Below, piece by piece: positions 51,722-60,532 of a DNA stretch of 64,000 bases. The stretch's first letter is position 1; each line of letters starts with the position of its first letter. The DNA comes from CAIVAT01 sp964473485 (GTDB lineage: Bacteria > Bacteroidota > Bacteroidia > Bacteroidales > FEN-979), in contig CAYYPH010000002.1 in assembly GCA_964473485.1 (NCBI GenBank), positions 124,001 through 188,000 of the forward strand. The letters run 5' to 3'. The notes beneath the pieces are model-generated. The model was not told the DNA's origin. It did not search any database and saw nothing but the letters and a program-made list of their open reading frames with translations. Both the position numbers and the translations under genes were made by a program.

Positions 51722-54700
51722 ATGACAAAGCAAAAAAAATTCTTATCATGTGACGGGAACCAGGCAGCATCACACATGGCTTATATGTTCAGTGAAGTGG
51801 CAGCCATATATCCGATCACACCTTCGTCGAACATGGCTGAAAATGTGGATGAATGGGCTGCACACGGGCGTAAGAACATTTTCGGCGACGAAGTTAAAGT
51901 GGTTGAAATGCAGTCTGAAGCCGGCGCAGCAGGGGCTGTCCATGGATCGCTGCAGGCTGGCGTCCTCACAACAACCTTTACTGCTTCACAGGGTTTGCTC
52001 CTGATGATACCCAACATGTACAAAATGGCTGGCGAGTTGCTTCCTGCCGTGTTCCATGTGAGTGCCCGTACGGTGGCCGCCCATGCCCTGTCGATCTTCG
52101 GCGATCACAGCGACGTTTATGCCACGCGCCAAACCGGTTTTGCCATGCTGGCCACCGGTTCAGTACAGGAGGTGATGGACCTTGCCGGTGTTGCCCACCT
52201 TTCGGCCATCAGGCTCCGTTTGCCTTTCCTTCACTTTTTCGACGGGTTCAGGACCTCGCATGAGATCCAGAAAGTGGAGATGTTCGAAAACGAGGACATG
52301 GAGAAACTGATCGACTGGAAAGCACTCCAGGAATTCCGCGACCGGGCCCTCAACCCGGAGCATCCGGTGACCCGCGGCACGGCCCAGAACCCCGACATCT
52401 TTTTCCAGGCCAAGGAAGCGGTGAACAGGTTTTATGAACCCGTTCCCGACGTCGTGGAGGGATATATGCAGGAAATTACCAAACTGACAGGCAGGGTATA
52501 CCATCCCTTTACCTATTATGGTCACCCCGAAGCGGAAAATATCGTCATCGCCATGGGATCTATTACCGATACTACCAAGGAGGTGATCGACTACCTCATG
52601 GCCGGCGGTGAGAAAGTGGGTCTCATTTCAGTGCATCTCTACCGGCCTTTTTCGGCAAAGTATTTCTTCAATGTATTGCCAGCCAGCGTGAAACGCATCT
52701 GCGTACTCGACCGTACCAAGGAACCGGGAGCCAACGGCGATCCCCTTTACCTTGATATCCGCGATCTTTTCTACGACCGCGAGAACCGTCCGATGATCAT
52801 TGCCGGACGGTACGGCCTGAGTTCAAAGGATACCACCCCTTCACAGATCGTCACTGTCTTCAACAACCTTAAGGCTAAAGAACCCAAGAATCATTTCACG
52901 GTGGGTATCATCGACGATGTCACCTTTAAATCGCTTCCGCTGATGCCTGAAATCGACATCTCACCGGCAGGCACCTATTCAGCAAAATTCTACGGTATTG
53001 GTTCTGACGGAACGGTCGGAGCAAATAAAAACTCTATCAAGATCATCGGCGACAACACCGATAAATATGCCCAGGCCTATTTTGCCTATGATTCAAAGAA
53101 ATCGGGAGGGGTTACCGTATCGCACCTGCGTTTCGGCGATCAGCCCATCCGGTCGCCTTACCTCGTCATTACCCCCGACTTTGTGGCTTGCCATGTTCCG
53201 GCTTACCTTGATAAATACGATATGCTCAAGGGACTGAAGAATGGTGGCACTTTCCTGCTTAACTCGATCTGGGATGCTGATGAGACCAAACGACGCCTGC
53301 CCGACCACATGAAGAAGTACCTGGCCGATCATAAGATCAATTTCTACATTATTGATGCGACCAAGATTGCCGATGAGATTGGTTTGGGTAACCGTACCAA
53401 CTCGATCATGCAAAGCGCTTTCTTCAAGGTTTCACAGGTTATTCCTTTCGAGAAGGCCGTTACCGACATGAAAAAGGCAATCTATAAAACCTATGGCCGC
53501 AAGGGTGAAGAAATTGTCCAGATGAACTATGCCGCTATCGATCGCGGCGGTGAGCTGACCAAAATAGAGATCCCTGCCGAATGGTCAAAGATCGAAGTGA
53601 AACCAAAGGAATCGAAATTTACAGATCCTTTTATCAAAGCGATTTTCGAACCGGTCAGTTCAATGGACGGCGACGATATCCCGGTCAGTGCTTTTGTTGG
53701 ACGCGAAGATGGGACCTTCCCCTGCGGTACAACCCAGCTTGAAAAGCGAGGAATCGCCGTGAATGTTCCGATCTGGCTTCATGAAAACTGTATCCAGTGC
53801 AACCAGTGTGCCTATGTATGTCCGCACGCCGCCATCCGTCCTTTCCTCCTGAATGAGGATGAAAAGAAGAAAGCTCCGTCAGGAATGACTACCTTGAAGG
53901 CGGTTGGAAAGGAACTCGCAGGGCTTGAATTCCGTATCCAGGTCAGCACCCTCGACTGCACCGGCTGTGGAAACTGTATCGATGTATGCCCCGCCAAAAC
54001 AAAGGCACTCGAATTCCGTGACCTCGGATCACAACTTCCGGAGATGGAGAACTGGGATTATCTGATCGACAATGTGACCTATAAAACAGACGTTATCGAC
54101 CGGTTTAAGACATTCAAGAACAGCCAGTTTGCACAACCTCTTTTTGAATTCTCCGGAGCCTGTGCAGGTTGCGGTGAAACTCCTTATATTAAACTGCTTA
54201 CCCAGTTGTTTGGCGAAAGAATGATCATCTCGAATGCCACGGGTTGTTCCTCGATTTATGGCGGTACCGCACCCTTTACGCCTTACCGGGCAAATACCGA
54301 GGGTCACGGACCGGCCTGGGCCAATTCGTTGTTTGAGGACAATGCCGAATACGGTTACGGAATCGCGGTTGGTATCGCGCAGCTTCGCAAGCGTATGGCT
54401 TCGAAGATGCGTGCCGCCATCAAGGAAAATATATTGAACGCGGATCTGCTTGCCGCAATGAGGGAGTGGATAGACGGAATGTACAACGCCGAAGCTTCAA
54501 AGGTTGCAACCCAGAAACTGCTTGCTTTGCTTCCTAACGATAAGAGTCAGCTGGCCAGCGACATTCTTAGTCTCCGTCAGTACCTCGTCAAGAAATCGAT
54601 CTGGATCATCGGTGGCGACGGATGGGCTTACGATATCGGCTATGGCGGACTCGATCACGTTATTGCATCGGGCGAAGATATCAATATCCTCGTTCTTGAT

Positions 54701-55255
54701 ACCGAGGTCTATTCCAACACCGGTGGTCAGTCTTCAAAATCGACACCGGTGGGGGCTGTTGCCAAATTTGCCGCATCTGGGAAAAAGGTCAGGAAAAAGG
54801 ACCTGGGCGCGATGGCCATGACCTATGGTTACGTCTATGTGTCGCAGGTGGCCATGGGCGCCAATAACAGCCAGCTGTTCAGGGCCGTGAAAGAGGCCGA
54901 ATCCTACAACGGACCCTCCCTGATCATTGCTTATTCACCCTGTATCAATCATGGACTGCGTGCAGGAATGGGTAAGGCCGAAGAGGAGATGGACCGTGCG
55001 GTGGCATCAGGTTACTGGCAGCTGTACCGTTACAACCCGCTCAATGGGAACGAAGGGAAAAACCCGTTCACCCTTGATTCAAAGGAACCTGACTGGAACC
55101 ATTTCCAGGAATTTCTGAACAGTGAGGTACGCTATACTTCGCTTAAAAAGATGTTCCCGGAGGAAGCTGAAGTCCTGTTCAAAGCGGCAGAGGAAAACGC
55201 CCGCTGGCGTTTCGAACATTACCGGCGTCTGGCCGACATGAAATACGAGAAATAG
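51722..55255 (+). CDS. nifJ: Pyruvate:ferredoxin (flavodoxin) oxidoreductase
   Basis: This 1177-residue single-chain enzyme has all domains in order: pyrimidine-binding TPP domain (YPITPSSNMAE, HDLALIAHAAT-like region), a central core, two [4Fe-4S] motifs CIQCNQCAYVCPHAA and CTGCGNCIDVCPAK, and the C-terminal TPP/Mg domain (CAGCGETPY, GDGWAYDIGYGG, DTEVYSNTGGQSSKST). It converts pyruvate and CoA to acetyl-CoA and CO2, reducing ferredoxin in anaerobic metabolism. The neighbouring gene is a dihydroorotate-dehydrogenase-like flavoprotein. Confidence 0.95.
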   Translation: MTKQKKFLSCDGNQAASHMAYMFSEVAAIYPITPSSNMAENVDEWAAHGRKNIFGDEVKVVEMQSEAGAAGAVHGSLQAGVLTTTFTASQGLLLMIPNMYKMAGELLPAVFHVSARTVAAHALSIFGDHSDVYATRQTGFAMLATGSVQEVMDLAGVAHLSAIRLRLPFLHFFDGFRTSHEIQKVEMFENEDMEKLIDWKALQEFRDRALNPEHPVTRGTAQNPDIFFQAKEAVNRFYEPVPDVVEGYMQEITKLTGRVYHPFTYYGHPEAENIVIAMGSITDTTKEVIDYLMAGGEKVGLISVHLYRPFSAKYFFNVLPASVKRICVLDRTKEPGANGDPLYLDIRDLFYDRENRPMIIAGRYGLSSKDTTPSQIVTVFNNLKAKEPKNHFTVGIIDDVTFKSLPLMPEIDISPAGTYSAKFYGIGSDGTVGANKNSIKIIGDNTDKYAQAYFAYDSKKSGGVTVSHLRFGDQPIRSPYLVITPDFVACHVPAYLDKYDMLKGLKNGGTFLLNSIWDADETKRRLPDHMKKYLADHKINFYIIDATKIADEIGLGNRTNSIMQSAFFKVSQVIPFEKAVTDMKKAIYKTYGRKGEEIVQMNYAAIDRGGELTKIEIPAEWSKIEVKPKESKFTDPFIKAIFEPVSSMDGDDIPVSAFVGREDGTFPCGTTQLEKRGIAVNVPIWLHENCIQCNQCAYVCPHAAIRPFLLNEDEKKKAPSGMTTLKAVGKELAGLEFRIQVSTLDCTGCGNCIDVCPAKTKALEFRDLGSQLPEMENWDYLIDNVTYKTDVIDRFKTFKNSQFAQPLFEFSGACAGCGETPYIKLLTQLFGERMIISNATGCSSIYGGTAPFTPYRANTEGHGPAWANSLFEDNAEYGYGIAVGIAQLRKRMASKMRAAIKENILNADLLAAMREWIDGMYNAEASKVATQKLLALLPNDKSQLASDILSLRQYLVKKSIWIIGGDGWAYDIGYGGLDHVIASGEDINILVLDTEVYSNTGGQSSKSTPVGAVAKFAASGKKVRKKDLGAMAMTYGYVYVSQVAMGANNSQLFRAVKEAESYNGPSLIIAYSPCINHGLRAGMGKAEEEMDRAVASGYWQLYRYNPLNGNEGKNPFTLDSKEPDWNHFQEFLNSEVRYTSLKKMFPEEAEVLFKAAEENARWRFEHYRRLADMKYEK

Positions 55256-55338
55256 GCGGGAACGGGCTTCCTGCCTTCTCCTATTCGACATGATATGCCA
55301 GGTTTACAACAGATATCCTGAAAATTAACTTTTATTTT

Positions 55339-55346
55339 TACTTTTG
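55339..55346 (+). promoter_or_regulatory. -7 box upstream of the dihydroorotate-dehydrogenase-like gene
   Basis: TACTTTTG matches TAnnTTTG and is 22 bp from the start codon. No clear TTTG is found about 20 nt upstream. Confidence 0.45.
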
Positions 55347-55368
55347 TAAAAGACTAAAAACAATTTTT

Positions 55369-56382
55369 ATGGCAGAATTAACAACCAAATATATGGGGCT
55401 TCAACTGAAGAATCCCATCATTGCCGGAGCAAGTAACCTGGTAAAGGATATAGATAACTGCAGGAAAATGGAGGAAGCAGGAGCTGCGGCCATTGTTTAT
55501 AAAACCCTCTTTGAAGAACAGATTGAACTGGAGCAATTGCAGCTGAACGAGGAACTGAATCAGTACAATGAGCGGCACGCCGAGATGATCAGCCTGTTTC
55601 CGGATATTGCACACGCCGGCCCGCGCGAACACCTGGGTCACCTCCGTAAAGTGGTCGATGCCGTCAATATCCCCGTCATTGCCAGCCTGAACTGTACATT
55701 CGATGAAACATGGGTCAATTATTCACGCCAACTTGAACAAACCGGCATCAACGCACTTGAGCTCAATTTCTATGCGGTGCCCGGCGATTTCAAGCGCGAG
55801 GGAAAGACCATCATCAATGAACAACTGGATGCCATTAACGAGGTGAAGAAAAACGTGAGGATTCCCGTCAGTGTGAAATTAAGTCCATTCTATGCGAACG
55901 CATTAATGGTGATCCAGAATATGTACTACGCAGGGGTGGATGGCTTTGTTCTGTTTAACCGCTTGTTCCAGCCTGACATTGATGTTGAAAAAGAACAGCA
56001 TCATTATCCCTACAACCTGAGTCACGAAGAAGATAACCGTTTGCCCTTAAGGTTCATCGGACTGCTCTACGGAGAAATCAGGGGTTCACTTTGTGCAAAT
56101 ACCGGGGTCTTTACCGGTAAGGATGTCGCCAAAATGATCCTGGCCGGGGCCGACTGTGTTCAGGTGGTAAGTACTGTTTACAAGCATGGTATCGGTCATA
56201 TCAGCCAGATGCTCAATGAACTTTCCGGCTGGATGGATAATAAAAATTACCGGACCATCGAGGAGTTCAAAGGCAAACTGTCGAGAAAATCGATGAAGGA
56301 TCCCTTTGCCTATAAAAGGGCTCAGTACATTGATATCCTGATGAAAAGCGAGGAGATATTTAAAAAGTACCCGATGATTTAA
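55369..56382 (+). CDS. Dihydroorotate-dehydrogenase-like flavoprotein
   Basis: This 337-residue TIM-barrel protein resembles class 1B dihydroorotate dehydrogenase: YMGLQLKNPIIAGASNL at the start, VKLSPFYANALMV and VDGFVLFNRLF, and a late phosphate-binding ANTGVFTGKDVAKMILAGADCVQV. Many anaerobic Bacteroidota carry such proteins beside nifJ, and they may not make orotate. It lacks any paired electron-transfer subunit in the window. The substrate is therefore uncertain. Confidence 0.78.
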   Translation: MAELTTKYMGLQLKNPIIAGASNLVKDIDNCRKMEEAGAAAIVYKTLFEEQIELEQLQLNEELNQYNERHAEMISLFPDIAHAGPREHLGHLRKVVDAVNIPVIASLNCTFDETWVNYSRQLEQTGINALELNFYAVPGDFKREGKTIINEQLDAINEVKKNVRIPVSVKLSPFYANALMVIQNMYYAGVDGFVLFNRLFQPDIDVEKEQHHYPYNLSHEEDNRLPLRFIGLLYGEIRGSLCANTGVFTGKDVAKMILAGADCVQVVSTVYKHGIGHISQMLNELSGWMDNKNYRTIEEFKGKLSRKSMKDPFAYKRAQYIDILMKSEEIFKKYPMI

Positions 56383-56403
56383 TAAGGAATTGTTAAAAAA
56401 AAA

Positions 56404-56423
56404 AGAGGCCCCCGGGGGCCTCT
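56404..56423. terminator. Bidirectional terminator between the pyrD-like gene and sppA
   Basis: AGAGGCCCCC / GGGGGCCTCT is a perfect 10-bp palindromic stem with A tracts before and T tracts after, so it can end transcripts on both strands. It is between two convergent genes. Confidence 0.92.
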
Positions 56424-56428
56424 TTTTT

Positions 56429-58189
56429 TTACCTGATCTCGATTTCGTAGAGCGACCGGGCCTGTATTCCTTTCATTTCGCGGATCTCCTTCATGTATTC
56501 ATATAACTGGTAGTCGGGACCCAGTATCTCCCGAATCTTAGAGGAGGGATCAACACCCATCAGTTCACTGATCAGTTCTTCAAACCATTCTTTCTGCTCC
56601 GGTAAGGAGATCAGCCGGTAATCCTTTATCCCTGCCATCGAAGCAGCCAGTTCCACCGATCGTGTAAGGCCTCCGAATTCATCCAGCAGTTTGATCCTCT
56701 GAGCATCAATGCCATTCCATATGCGTCCCTGTCCGATACTGTCTACCTGCGCTTTACTGATCTTCCTCCCTTCGGCCACTTTGCCGGTAAAAACATCGTA
56801 AATATGATCAACATCTTTCTGGATCTTTTTTTCCTGGTAGGGCGTCAGGGGTTTTACAACAGATATGTAATCGCTGTTAGGGTTGGTCATAGCCCGGTCG
56901 AAAGTGATGCCCAGTTTTTTCGAAAATAATCCCTCCATATTGGGAACCACCCCGAAAACTCCGATGGAACCTGTAAGGGTGGTTGGATTTGCCACAATCC
57001 TTGATGCGGCACAGGCAATGTAGTAACCTCCGCTTGCTGCCACATCGCCAAATGAGGCAACCACCGGTTTTGCCTGACGGGCAAGGTCAATCTCGCGCCA
57101 GATCACATCACTGGCCAGTGCACTCCCCCCTCCTGAGTTGATCCTGAACACGATGGCTTTAACTTTTTCATCCTCTCTTGCTTTCCGGATGGCTTTTGAG
57201 ATCCTTTCCGAACCAATGCTTTCATCATCACCCTCTCCGCTTCCTATTGATCCGCTGGCATAAATGACTGCGATTTTCTCCGAACTGAGACCTTGCTTTC
57301 TTTTCTCAGGCACACTGGTATAACTGGCGTCTGAAACGGTGCTGAGTTTCTTGCTTTCAGCAACATTCATCTTCTTTTTCATCTCCCTGATCAGCTCATC
57401 TTTGTAGACCAGCTGATCGACGAGTCCAGCCTTCACGGCATCGGCCGCTGTCTCAATTTTCAGGCTGTCAGCAATTGCAGACAGTGATGATTTGCTGATT
57501 TTCCTGCTTTCAGAGATGTCGGCAAGCATTTTATTCCAAATTCCATTGATCAGTTCGGTGATCTGCTTCCGGTTCTCAGGACTCATTTTTTCGAGAAAAA
57601 GAGGCTCTGTTGCAGCTTTGAACTTACCATGCCGGATGATCTGCATTTTTACATCGATTTTGTCGAGCAGACCTTTGATGAAGGTTAATTCGGCTGCAAG
57701 TCCCTTGAATTCAAGGCTTCCCTCAGGATTCAGGAACACCCGGTCGGCCACCGATGCCAGGTAATAGGCACGCTGGCTGTAACTTTCACTGTATGCCCAG
57801 ATGAATTTTCCCGAGGTCTTAAATGCCATCAGTGCATCCCTGATCTCCTCAAGTGTTGAAATTCCTGCGGGAATATCGGTGAGATCAAGATAGATCCCCG
57901 TGATATTTTCATCGTGTTTCGCCTTGCGGATATTATCCAGGAGCTCATTCAGACCTGTCATCTTCCCTGGCCCGCTCAGGTCGAAGGTAAACTTCATCGA
58001 GGGAGCCCGGTCAACAATTGGTTTGTCGAGCCTCAGGTGAAGCAGCGTATTCTTTGTGATCACCGTTTCATCACTGGAGGCGGATGCAATGATGGCAACA
58101 AGTATGATGATACTGATAAAAACTGAAAGCACCATCAGCAGGAATGTCCCCAGCATGCTGGCGAACATGAATTTAAAAAAATCTTTCAT
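56429..58189 (-). CDS. sppA: Signal peptide peptidase SppA, 67K type
   Basis: This protein of about 586 residues starts at MKDFFKFMFASMLGTFLLMVLSV (58189), a signal-anchor helix typical of Bacteroidota SppA; the frame extends upstream to 58270 without conserved sequence. It has two SppA domains. The catalytic Ser lies in FGDVAASGGYYIA, and the Lys of the dyad is expected in the N-terminal domain (residues ~180-210; KFKAATEPL region). SppA degrades signal peptides in the inner membrane. Confidence 0.88.
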   Translation of the reverse strand: MKDFFKFMFASMLGTFLLMVLSVFISIIILVAIIASASSDETVITKNTLLHLRLDKPIVDRAPSMKFTFDLSGPGKMTGLNELLDNIRKAKHDENITGIYLDLTDIPAGISTLEEIRDALMAFKTSGKFIWAYSESYSQRAYYLASVADRVFLNPEGSLEFKGLAAELTFIKGLLDKIDVKMQIIRHGKFKAATEPLFLEKMSPENRKQITELINGIWNKMLADISESRKISKSSLSAIADSLKIETAADAVKAGLVDQLVYKDELIREMKKKMNVAESKKLSTVSDASYTSVPEKRKQGLSSEKIAVIYASGSIGSGEGDDESIGSERISKAIRKAREDEKVKAIVFRINSGGGSALASDVIWREIDLARQAKPVVASFGDVAASGGYYIACAASRIVANPTTLTGSIGVFGVVPNMEGLFSKKLGITFDRAMTNPNSDYISVVKPLTPYQEKKIQKDVDHIYDVFTGKVAEGRKISKAQVDSIGQGRIWNGIDAQRIKLLDEFGGLTRSVELAASMAGIKDYRLISLPEQKEWFEELISELMGVDPSSKIREILGPDYQLYEYMKEIREMKGIQARSLYEIEIR

Positions 58190-58400
58190 GGCAGAGAAGT
58201 TGATATGGAACAAATGTAAGAAATTCTGGATACTTTGATGACGGATGACTGGTGAGGTTACATTTTTCAATGTTAATTTTCATACACTTTTATCTTTATT
58301 GAAGACCAGTTAACAACATTTTGTGGAAAATAATCCAGGCTCACCGGTCTGTTTTTCATCTATTTCAGGTATTATTGCCGATTAAAGATCTTACGGTTCA

Positions 58401-59177
58401 ATGCCTAAAATGATTTTATTCCTGCTTACTGTTTTTCAGCTGTGTTATACGGCAACGCTTTTTGCCTCAGATCCGCCGTCAAAGAGCTCAAAAACTGCAT
58501 CTTCAGGCACTTCTGATTACGAGTTGAGCCTCATTCGCAGGGCCGATAAGATTATCAGGAGTAGTGAAGCCATAAAGGCAGGATCAGGTAAAACGGTCAG
58601 CAATGGTGGTTCAGCAAAAAAGGTCGCGTCGGGAAACTCCGCGAAAACCTCACCCGCTAAAAAAGGTGCTGAAAAAACCGTTGTTGTTCGCGATGTGAAA
58701 ATCATCCAAACAGGAAAGAGCGGTCATGATCAGTTGGTGAGGTTTGTCATAAACCAAAACCCCGGTCTCGATCCCGGTTATGTCCATAAACTGGCGGCGA
58801 TGTATATCCATGAAAGCCGTCGCGAGGGGATCAACCATGATGTGGCATTTTGTCAGATGTGTCTTGAAACGGGATTCCTGACCTTTACCGGTTCGGTGAG
58901 CCGGTATCAGAATAATTTTTGCGGACTTGGGGCTACGGATGCCTGGACGGCAGGCGACTGGTTCAGAAATATGGAAGAAGGGGTCAGAGCACACATACAG
59001 CATCTGAAAGCCTATGCCAGCCTCGATCCGATCGTTCCTCCACTGGTTGATCCCCGGCTTGGACTTGTGCCGCGCGGAACGGTCAGAACCGTCGGTGACC
59101 TTACCGGGCGTTGGGCTTCAGATCCGGATTACGGGAAGAAGATCTCAGGATTGATCGTAAAAATGCACGCGCAGTAG
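58401..59177 (+). CDS. Glucosaminidase-domain exported protein (GH73-like)
   Basis: This 258-residue protein has a signal peptide (LLTVFQLCYTATLFAS), then a low-complexity Ser/Ala/Lys-rich linker (~25-105) and a C-terminal lysozyme-like domain of ~150 residues: YIHESRREGINHDVAFCQMCLETGFLTF, NNFCGLGATDAWT, FRNMEEGVRAHIQHLKAYAS. The Glu in LETG is the likely catalytic acid. Enzymes of this kind cut beta-N-acetylglucosaminyl bonds in peptidoglycan. It sits 7 bp before folK on the same strand. Confidence 0.82.
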   Translation: MPKMILFLLTVFQLCYTATLFASDPPSKSSKTASSGTSDYELSLIRRADKIIRSSEAIKAGSGKTVSNGGSAKKVASGNSAKTSPAKKGAEKTVVVRDVKIIQTGKSGHDQLVRFVINQNPGLDPGYVHKLAAMYIHESRREGINHDVAFCQMCLETGFLTFTGSVSRYQNNFCGLGATDAWTAGDWFRNMEEGVRAHIQHLKAYASLDPIVPPLVDPRLGLVPRGTVRTVGDLTGRWASDPDYGKKISGLIVKMHAQ

Positions 59178-59184
59178 GATTGAG

Positions 59185-59784
59185 ATGGAGACAGTGATCT
59201 TATTGACAGGAAGCAACATGGGCGACAGGCTCGGGTTCCTTAAAAATGCCGGTGAAAGGTTGGGCGATCTGATTGGCAGGATTACGGCATCTTCGGCGGT
59301 TTATGAGTCAGCACCCTGGGGATTTGACGATTCGAAGAATTTTTTTAACCAGGTGATCGCAGTAGAAACTGTCATGGAGCCGGAAGAGGTACTTACAACC
59401 GTTCTATCTATTGAAAGATCATTGGGCAGGACCAGGCTGGTTGATGTTCCGGTATGTGACCAAAACTGCTCTGCTCCGGCCGGATCTTTGATCAATAATA
59501 CCCCGGAAGTCATGCGAAATGCTGGTGAGGGAATGCATTACCAGTCGAGGACCATCGACATCGACATCCTTTTTTACGGCCAGCGGATGATCTTCACTGA
59601 ACACCTGGCGATTCCCCATCCGAGGTTACACTTAAGAAAATTTACGCTTGTCCCGCTGATGGAGATATTTCCTGATTTTATCCACCCACTGATGAAAATG
59701 AATGTCACCGAACTGGCACGAACCTGTCCCGACCTTTCAGAAGTACATCGTGTGGAGGAGTCCTGCATGAATGATCCCGATTAG
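59185..59784 (+). CDS. folK: 2-amino-4-hydroxy-6-hydroxymethyldihydropteridine pyrophosphokinase
   Basis: This 199-residue HPPK has the signature GSNMGDRLGFL, SAPWGFDDSKNFFNQV and the RTIDIDILFYG motif with catalytic Asp residues, ending IPHPRLHLRKFTLVPLMEI. It pyrophosphorylates the pterin intermediate in folate synthesis. An extra loop of about 30-35 residues (DVPVCDQNCSAPAG...) lies between GRTR and the RTIDIDIL motif and is not usual for the family. It follows the glucosaminidase gene directly. Confidence 0.88.
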   Translation: METVILLTGSNMGDRLGFLKNAGERLGDLIGRITASSAVYESAPWGFDDSKNFFNQVIAVETVMEPEEVLTTVLSIERSLGRTRLVDVPVCDQNCSAPAGSLINNTPEVMRNAGEGMHYQSRTIDIDILFYGQRMIFTEHLAIPHPRLHLRKFTLVPLMEIFPDFIHPLMKMNVTELARTCPDLSEVHRVEESCMNDPD

Positions 59785-59831
59785 GAGCAGCGAGCTTTTT
59801 GTTCGACCAACGGTGTGAAAATTACCACCCT

Positions 59832-60482
59832 ATGAATCAGAGTATATATCATTATATTGTAATCGAAGGAAATATCGGGGCGGGAAAAACATCGCTGGCT
59901 ACCAGAATGGCAGCTGATTACCAGGCGAGGCTGATCCTCGAACAATTCGAGGAAAATTCGTTCCTGCCAAAATTCTACGAAGACCCGGTGCGTTATGCAT
60001 TTCCGCTCGAACTGTCGTTTCTTGCCGATCGCTACCAGCAACTCAAGAACCAGTTTCAGGCTGCAGACCTGTTCAGTCCGTTCACCATTGCCGATTATTT
60101 CATTTTCAAATCGCTGATCTTTGCCAGCAGAAACCTCGAACCACTTGAATTCGGACTGTATTCGAAGCTTTTTTCGATCGTAAGTTCAGTGGTTCCGAAA
60201 CCTGACCTCATTGTTTACCTATACCTTGACCTGGAGAGCCTGAGGAAAAACATTCAGAAAAGGGGAAGGACCTATGAACAAAACATACAACTGGATTACC
60301 TTGAAAAGATTCAGCAGGGGTATCTCGAATTTCTGAAACAGCAGCAAGATCTGCGGGTGCTTCTGATTGACACAAACGGGCTCGATTTTGTGGCGAGAGA
60401 GGAAGATTATCAATGGATCACCAATATAATTTTAAAGCCGTACCCGCTGGGTATTCACAGGATTGAAAGCGTCATGAGATAA
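59832..60482 (+). CDS. Deoxynucleoside kinase
   Basis: This kinase of about 216 residues starts at ATG 59832 (MNQSIYHYIVIEGNIGAG), which is where the family begins; the TTG at 59799 adds a non-conserved tail. It has the P-loop GNIGAGKTSLA, FEENSFLPKFYEDP and the ERS-like motif FLADRYQQLKNQ, then IQKRGRTYEQN for the lid. Such kinases salvage deoxynucleosides to dNMP. It is followed at once by a bidirectional terminator. Confidence 0.88.
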   Translation: MNQSIYHYIVIEGNIGAGKTSLATRMAADYQARLILEQFEENSFLPKFYEDPVRYAFPLELSFLADRYQQLKNQFQAADLFSPFTIADYFIFKSLIFASRNLEPLEFGLYSKLFSIVSSVVPKPDLIVYLYLDLESLRKNIQKRGRTYEQNIQLDYLEKIQQGYLEFLKQQQDLRVLLIDTNGLDFVAREEDYQWITNIILKPYPLGIHRIESVMR

Positions 60483-60489
60483 AAAAAAA

Positions 60490-60510
60490 GACCGCTCCAG
60501 AGGGGCGGCC
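60490..60510. terminator. Bidirectional terminator between the deoxynucleoside kinase and OmpA-like gene
   Basis: GACCGCTCC and GGGGCGGCC form a 9-position hairpin (one mismatch, one wobble) with an A tract before and T tract after. It lies between convergent genes. Confidence 0.85.
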
Positions 60511-60532
60511 TTTTTTTTTCTCAGCAAACTAA

